Of a stretch of DNA of 46,247 nucleotides, positions 42,922-46,247 are shown piece after piece (position 1 is the stretch's first letter; every line of letters starts with the position of its first letter). Location of the stretch: the NCBI GenBank assembly GCA_902555465.1, contig CACDSN010000011.1, positions 1 to 46,247 on the forward strand. Reading direction: 5' to 3'. Below the pieces are notes generated by a model. The model saw only the letters and a program-made list of their open reading frames with translations, was not told where the DNA came from and did no database searches. Origin of the DNA: an uncultured Pelagibacteraceae bacterium. Its GTDB lineage: Bacteria > Pseudomonadota > Alphaproteobacteria > Pelagibacterales > Pelagibacteraceae. Both the position numbers and the translations under genes were made by a program.

Positions 42922-43629
42922 ATGTTTGATTATTTTAATCCTTACAGAATTTTTAAAATAAATTCGACTTTACAAAAAATCATTTTTCTATGTTTTATTT
43001 TAACTTTAAGTATTGGTCTAGTTGAAGCGTTGTTTCTTTCGCCAGAAGATTATTTACAAAAAGATTCGGTTAGAATTATGTATGTTCATGTTCCTGCAGC
43101 ATGGATATCTTTAGGAATTTTTTCCACAATTGCATTATTATCTTTTTCAGTTTTTGTATTTAAAAATAAAAATTTTATTTTAATTTCAAAAAGTTTAGCT
43201 CCGTCAGGAATACTTTTTACTCTAATTGCTCTTGTAACTGGGTCAATTTGGGGAAAACCAACTTGGGGGACATGGTGGGCATGGGATGCAAGAATTACCT
43301 CAATGTTAATATTATTTTTATTTTATACACTTTATCTTTTATCTTTTAGGATTTTTGAGGATCAAGACAGGTCAAATAAAATATCTTCAATAATTGCTAT
43401 TTTTGGAGCTATAAATATACCTATAATCAAATTCTCTGTTGACTGGTGGAATACTCTGCACCAACCTGCTTCAATTAGTTTAACTGAAAAATCAGCAATA
43501 CACTCTTCAATGTTAATACCACTGCTTATAATGACTGCGGCATTTGCCCTATTTTCAGTTTTGATTTTTTTAATGAAATATAATACAGAACTGATAAAAA
43601 TTAAAAACAAAGGTTTAAAAAGACTATGA
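42922..43629 (+). CDS. ccmC: CcmC, heme delivery protein for cytochrome c maturation
   Basis: 235-residue inner-membrane protein with six spans that hands heme to CcmE with CcmAB and CcmD (System I). The Trp-rich heme motif is clear: WGKPTWGTWWAWDARITSML (about residues 111-130), with the flanking conserved His regions MYVHVPAAWISLGIF and WWNTLHQPASI. Length is typical. Its stop overlaps the ccmD start by 4 bp. It heads the ccmC-D-E-F run. ccmA and ccmB are not in this window. Confidence 0.95.
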   Translation: MFDYFNPYRIFKINSTLQKIIFLCFILTLSIGLVEALFLSPEDYLQKDSVRIMYVHVPAAWISLGIFSTIALLSFSVFVFKNKNFILISKSLAPSGILFTLIALVTGSIWGKPTWGTWWAWDARITSMLILFLFYTLYLLSFRIFEDQDRSNKISSIIAIFGAINIPIIKFSVDWWNTLHQPASISLTEKSAIHSSMLIPLLIMTAAFALFSVLIFLMKYNTELIKIKNKGLKRL

Positions 43630-43856
43630 TATCAGATCTAATTTTAATGAATGGCTACGGCATTTATGTTTGGTCTGCTTTCGCTTTTACATTAATAGGT
43701 TTTTTTAGTTTATACTTCATTATAAGTTTACAGTTAAAAAAAGAGCAAAAAAGATTTGAAAAAAATTTCACAACGCTATCAGAGGAAAAATATACTGTTG
43801 CGATCAATCAAGAAATTAATAAAGAAATTTTGAAACACTCTGGCTCAAAAGTTTAA
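43626..43856 (+). CDS. ccmD: CcmD, small heme exporter subunit
   Basis: 76 residues with one membrane span (about 9-33, NGYGIYVWSAFAFTLIGFFS) followed by a charged cytosolic tail LQLKKEQKRFEKNF. That is the CcmD layout; CcmD releases heme-loaded CcmE from CcmABC. It is a little longer than many CcmD proteins (50-70). The call rests largely on its place between ccmC (4-bp overlap) and ccmE (12-bp gap). Confidence 0.85.
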   Translation: MISDLILMNGYGIYVWSAFAFTLIGFFSLYFIISLQLKKEQKRFEKNFTTLSEEKYTVAINQEINKEILKHSGSKV

Positions 43857-43868
43857 CTTTAATATTTC

Positions 43869-44291
43869 ATGTATGGTAAAAAAGTTAAATTAAGGTTCTT
43901 ATTTCTTTCATTAATATTAACAGTATTAATTTTAACTGTTTTTTTAGTTCTAAAATCTTTAGAGGATAATGTTGTTTATTTCATTTCCCCATCAGACATT
44001 AAAGAACTAGGCGAAATTGACTATGATAAAAAATATAGAGTTGGAGGAATGGTTAAAAAAAATTCTGTTTCTATGAGCTCAGATCAAATTAGTTTTATTA
44101 TAACAGATTTTAAAAATGAAATTAGTATAAAATTTTCGGGGGTAATACCAAATCTTTTTTCAGAAGAGAAAGGAGTTGTGGCTGAAGGTTTTCTAGAGGA
44201 TAAAAAATTTTTAAATGCATCAAAGATTTTAGCTAAGCATGATGAAAATTATATGCCACCTGAAGTGAAGGAAGCATTAAAGGACAAATAA
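43869..44291 (+). CDS. ccmE: CcmE, periplasmic heme chaperone
   Basis: 140 residues with an N-terminal membrane anchor (about 7-29) and a periplasmic OB-fold. [46 protein letters not shown] and the key C-terminal [16 protein letters not shown] are present; His124 is the residue expected to bind heme covalently and Tyr128 its ligand. Length is normal. It receives heme from CcmC and hands it to CcmF. Confidence 0.95.
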   Translation: MYGKKVKLRFLFLSLILTVLILTVFLVLKSLEDNVVYFISPSDIKELGEIDYDKKYRVGGMVKKNSVSMSSDQISFIITDFKNEISIKFSGVIPNLFSEEKGVVAEGFLEDKKFLNASKILAKHDENYMPPEVKEALKDK

Positions 44292-44292
44292 G

Positions 44293-46155
44293 GTGTTGAA
44301 TTTAATTGGAAACTATTCCTTAATCTTTGCTTTGATTACATCATTAATATTATCTTTTTTAAGTCTAAGGAATTTCAGGTCTAACTCTAATTTAAATTTT
44401 AATATCTTTGCAACAATTTGGTTACAATTCTTTTTAATTAGTATAAGTTTTTTAGCTTTAGTTCTTGCTTTTATAAATTCAGACTTTAGTAACTTAGCAG
44501 TCTATAATAATTCACATACTACCAAGCCATTATTTTATAAAATATCTGGAACGTGGGGCAATCACGAGGGAAGTTTATTACTTTGGTTATTAGTTTTAAG
44601 TTTGTTTATATTAATTTTCTTTTTTAGATCTAAAAAACTTTCATCGCCTTTCAGAATTTTAACAATTTTTTTTCAACAACTAATTATTCTAGGATTTTTA
44701 TTATTTATAATATTTACTTCAAATCCATTTCAATTAATTATACCAACACCAAACGAAGGATTGGGATTAAATCCAATTTTACAAGATCCAGCTTTAGCGA
44801 TCCATCCACCTATTTTATATTTAGGTTACGTAGGCTCCTCAATTATTTTTTCTTCATCATTATCTGCTTTAGTTTGCGGCTATGTGAATAAAGATTGGGC
44901 AAATGATTTAAAAAAATGGACTTTAATTTCGTGGATTTTTTTAACAATAGGTATAATGTTAGGATCTATCTGGGCCTATTATGAATTAGGATGGGGTGGA
45001 TTTTGGTTTTGGGATCCGGTAGAGAACGTTTCTTTGATGCCGTGGTTTTGTTTAACTGCATTATTACATTGCACATCAGTATTAGAAAAACGATCCAATT
45101 TGCAATCTTGGACAATTATACTTGCTCTTGGTACTTTTATTTTAAGTATGAGTGGAACTTTTTTAGTGAGATCTGGGATTCTAAATTCAGTTCATACTTT
45201 TGCAAATGATCCTGAGAGAGGAGTATTCGTTCTAATTTTTTTATCAGTACTAATTTTGATTTCATTAATTATATATTTTAAGTATAGTCATACTGAAAAT
45301 ATTACAAAATCATTTTTTTTAAGCAGAGAGTCAGCAATTGTAGTTAACAACTGGTTTATGATGTATTTTCTCGCGGTTGTTTTAATAGGAACAATTTACC
45401 CGATTTTTTTAGAAGTAATTACAAGAGAAAAAATTTCAGTTGGTCCTCCTTATTTTAATCAATTGCTAATTCCTTTTTTGATCCCATTTTTATTAATAAT
45501 GACCATAGGTCCAAAGTTAGATTGGATAAAAAACAAAAAATTTGAATCAAAACTCGTAAAAATAATCTTACTTATAATATCAATAATTGTCTCATATTTG
45601 ATTGTGCGAAATTTTAATACTCAAGTATTATATTTAACAGTCTTAATTTCTTCTGCACTTTATTTATTTTTTATATCTATAACTGATTTAAGAAATGAAA
45701 AATTAAAATTATCTCAAAAAATCTCTCATACAGCATTTAGTATTTTAATTTTAAGCATAATATTTAACAGTTTATTTAGTGAGGAAGTGTCGGTTAATCT
45801 AAAAAAAGGTGAAGAAAAAAAATTATCAAGTTACCTATTAAAATTTGAAAATATATCTAAAATGAAAATTAATAACTATACATCTTTAAAAGCAGAAATT
45901 CATGTAATCCAAAATGATAATATATTAAAATTTTATCCTGAACTAAGATTGTATAAAGTACCTGAAACTATTACTAGTGAAGCAGATATTAAAACCAACT
46001 TATTTCATGATAATCTTGTAGTAGTCAATTATTTGAGAGAGACTGATTATTTAAATATTCGATATCAGAAAAAACCTTTTATGCTTCCTATTTGGCTTTC
46101 TGCAATTATGCTAGCAGCAGGCGGTTTAATAGGATTAAGGAAAAATATAAAATGA
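44293..46155 (+). CDS. ccmF: CcmF, cytochrome c heme lyase subunit
   Basis: 620-residue inner-membrane protein with about 14-15 spans that, with CcmH/I, attaches heme to apocytochrome c. The Trp-rich domain WGGFWFWDPVENVSLMPW lies around residues 233-250, with GTWGNHEGSLLLWLLVL and HPPILYLGYVGSSIIFSSSL before it and SGTFLVRSGILNSVHTFA after it, all typical of CcmF. The start is GTG one base after the ccmE stop (a TTG one codon later is possible). Length is near the family's 640-650. Its stop overlaps the next ATG by 4 bp. Confidence 0.97.
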   Translation: MLNLIGNYSLIFALITSLILSFLSLRNFRSNSNLNFNIFATIWLQFFLISISFLALVLAFINSDFSNLAVYNNSHTTKPLFYKISGTWGNHEGSLLLWLLVLSLFILIFFFRSKKLSSPFRILTIFFQQLIILGFLLFIIFTSNPFQLIIPTPNEGLGLNPILQDPALAIHPPILYLGYVGSSIIFSSSLSALVCGYVNKDWANDLKKWTLISWIFLTIGIMLGSIWAYYELGWGGFWFWDPVENVSLMPWFCLTALLHCTSVLEKRSNLQSWTIILALGTFILSMSGTFLVRSGILNSVHTFANDPERGVFVLIFLSVLILISLIIYFKYSHTENITKSFFLSRESAIVVNNWFMMYFLAVVLIGTIYPIFLEVITREKISVGPPYFNQLLIPFLIPFLLIMTIGPKLDWIKNKKFESKLVKIILLIISIIVSYLIVRNFNTQVLYLTVLISSALYLFFISITDLRNEKLKLSQKISHTAFSILILSIIFNSLFSEEVSVNLKKGEEKKLSSYLLKFENISKMKINNYTSLKAEIHVIQNDNILKFYPELRLYKVPETITSEADIKTNLFHDNLVVVNYLRETDYLNIRYQKKPFMLPIWLSAIMLAAGGLIGLRKNIK

Positions 46156-46247
46156 AAATTAAATTTTCATTTATAATTATCTTTTTAATAATCGCTTTTA
46201 TTTTAACAATTTTTTTCAAGAGTTTATTTGAAAATAAAAATTATATT
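46152..46247 (+). CDS. ccmG: N-terminus of the next ccm gene, probably CcmG/DsbE (truncated by window end)
   Basis: An ATG overlapping the ccmF stop by 4 bp opens a frame that runs off the window after 32 codons: MKIKFSFIIIFLIIAFILTI then a short polar stretch. This is a single membrane anchor such as begins CcmG, the thioredoxin-like reductant of apocytochrome c. The thioredoxin domain itself is beyond the window, so the name rests on the usual ccmF-ccmG gene order. Confidence 0.6.
   Translation, partial: MKIKFSFIIIFLIIAFILTIFFKSLFENKNYI

Noticed and set aside
1..46247. CRISPR arrays, IS elements or restriction-modification genes
   Set aside because: No regularly spaced repeats, cas genes, transposases, or methyltransferase/endonuclease pairs were found on reading both strands' proteins.

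Overview
The window looks like a chromosomal segment of a streamlined, strongly A+T-rich marine alphaproteobacterium, most likely of the SAR11 clade (Pelagibacterales). This rests on codon use dominated by A/T-ending Lys, Asn, Ile, Leu and Phe codons, intergenic gaps of a few bases, many 1-4 bp start/stop overlaps, alphaproteobacterial gene pairings (hisF-hisE-HIT, FtsK with LolA, purH with a heparinase-like gene and rpe, DUF2794 with YciB, ccmCDEFG) and family types typical of that group (IalB, HspQ, a two-subunit solute:sodium symporter). I see no rRNA, CRISPR array, IS element, transposase or integrase. One tRNA is present.

Layout. 1-1618: end of the histidine operon (hisF, hisE) followed by a HIT hydrolase and a GNAT acetyltransferase. 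1615-6053: envelope and division genes (LolA, FtsK), a UbiH-type flavin hydroxylase and a stand-alone LON domain. 6090-8171: a TPR-sulfotransferase fusion, tRNA-Gly(GCC) and pterin carbinolamine dehydratase. 8161-12373: purH, a heparinase-like protein, rpe and a small membrane protein. 12429-17775: an acetate-type unit made of a solute:sodium symporter with its DUF4212 small subunit, an unknown protein on the opposite strand, acetyl-CoA synthetase with a very lysine-rich N-terminus, and an EVE-domain protein.

17848-28544 is the accessory part. First comes a 2-kb block of two unknown proteins and an endonuclease/exonuclease/phosphatase-family protein, bracketed by 26-bp direct repeats. Then comes a sugar region: a GT2 glycosyltransferase, an FGGY kinase, a RhaI-type L-rhamnose isomerase coupled to an ASRT-type sugar-binding protein, a nucleotidyltransferase, a second GT2, a GDPD-like protein and a large multispanning membrane protein. 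The sugar genes suggest both use of a rhamnose-like sugar and assembly of a surface glycan or glycolipid.

28567-46247 returns to core genes: tsaD, hemC-hemD, an MscS channel, YggT, folD and an SDR-fold protein; a light/repair module (a photolyase-related protein, a tiny DUF2256 zinc-ribbon-like gene and a second, domain-shuffled photolyase relative); PsiE-like and unknown membrane proteins; argG, IalB, an aldo/keto reductase, BI-1, DUF2794, YciB and hspQ; and the cytochrome c maturation operon ccmC-D-E-F with the start of the next gene (probably ccmG) running off the end.

The most interesting items are the repeat-bracketed 2-kb block, the photolyase/DUF2256/photolyase-like cluster (the first protein appears to lack the CxxC iron-sulfur ligands and the second lacks the usual N-terminal domain), the ASRT-rhamnose isomerase pair, the lysine-rich extension of acetyl-CoA synthetase, an EF-hand-like loop in the symporter, and a 14-bp wobble-containing RNA-like stem before ccmC.
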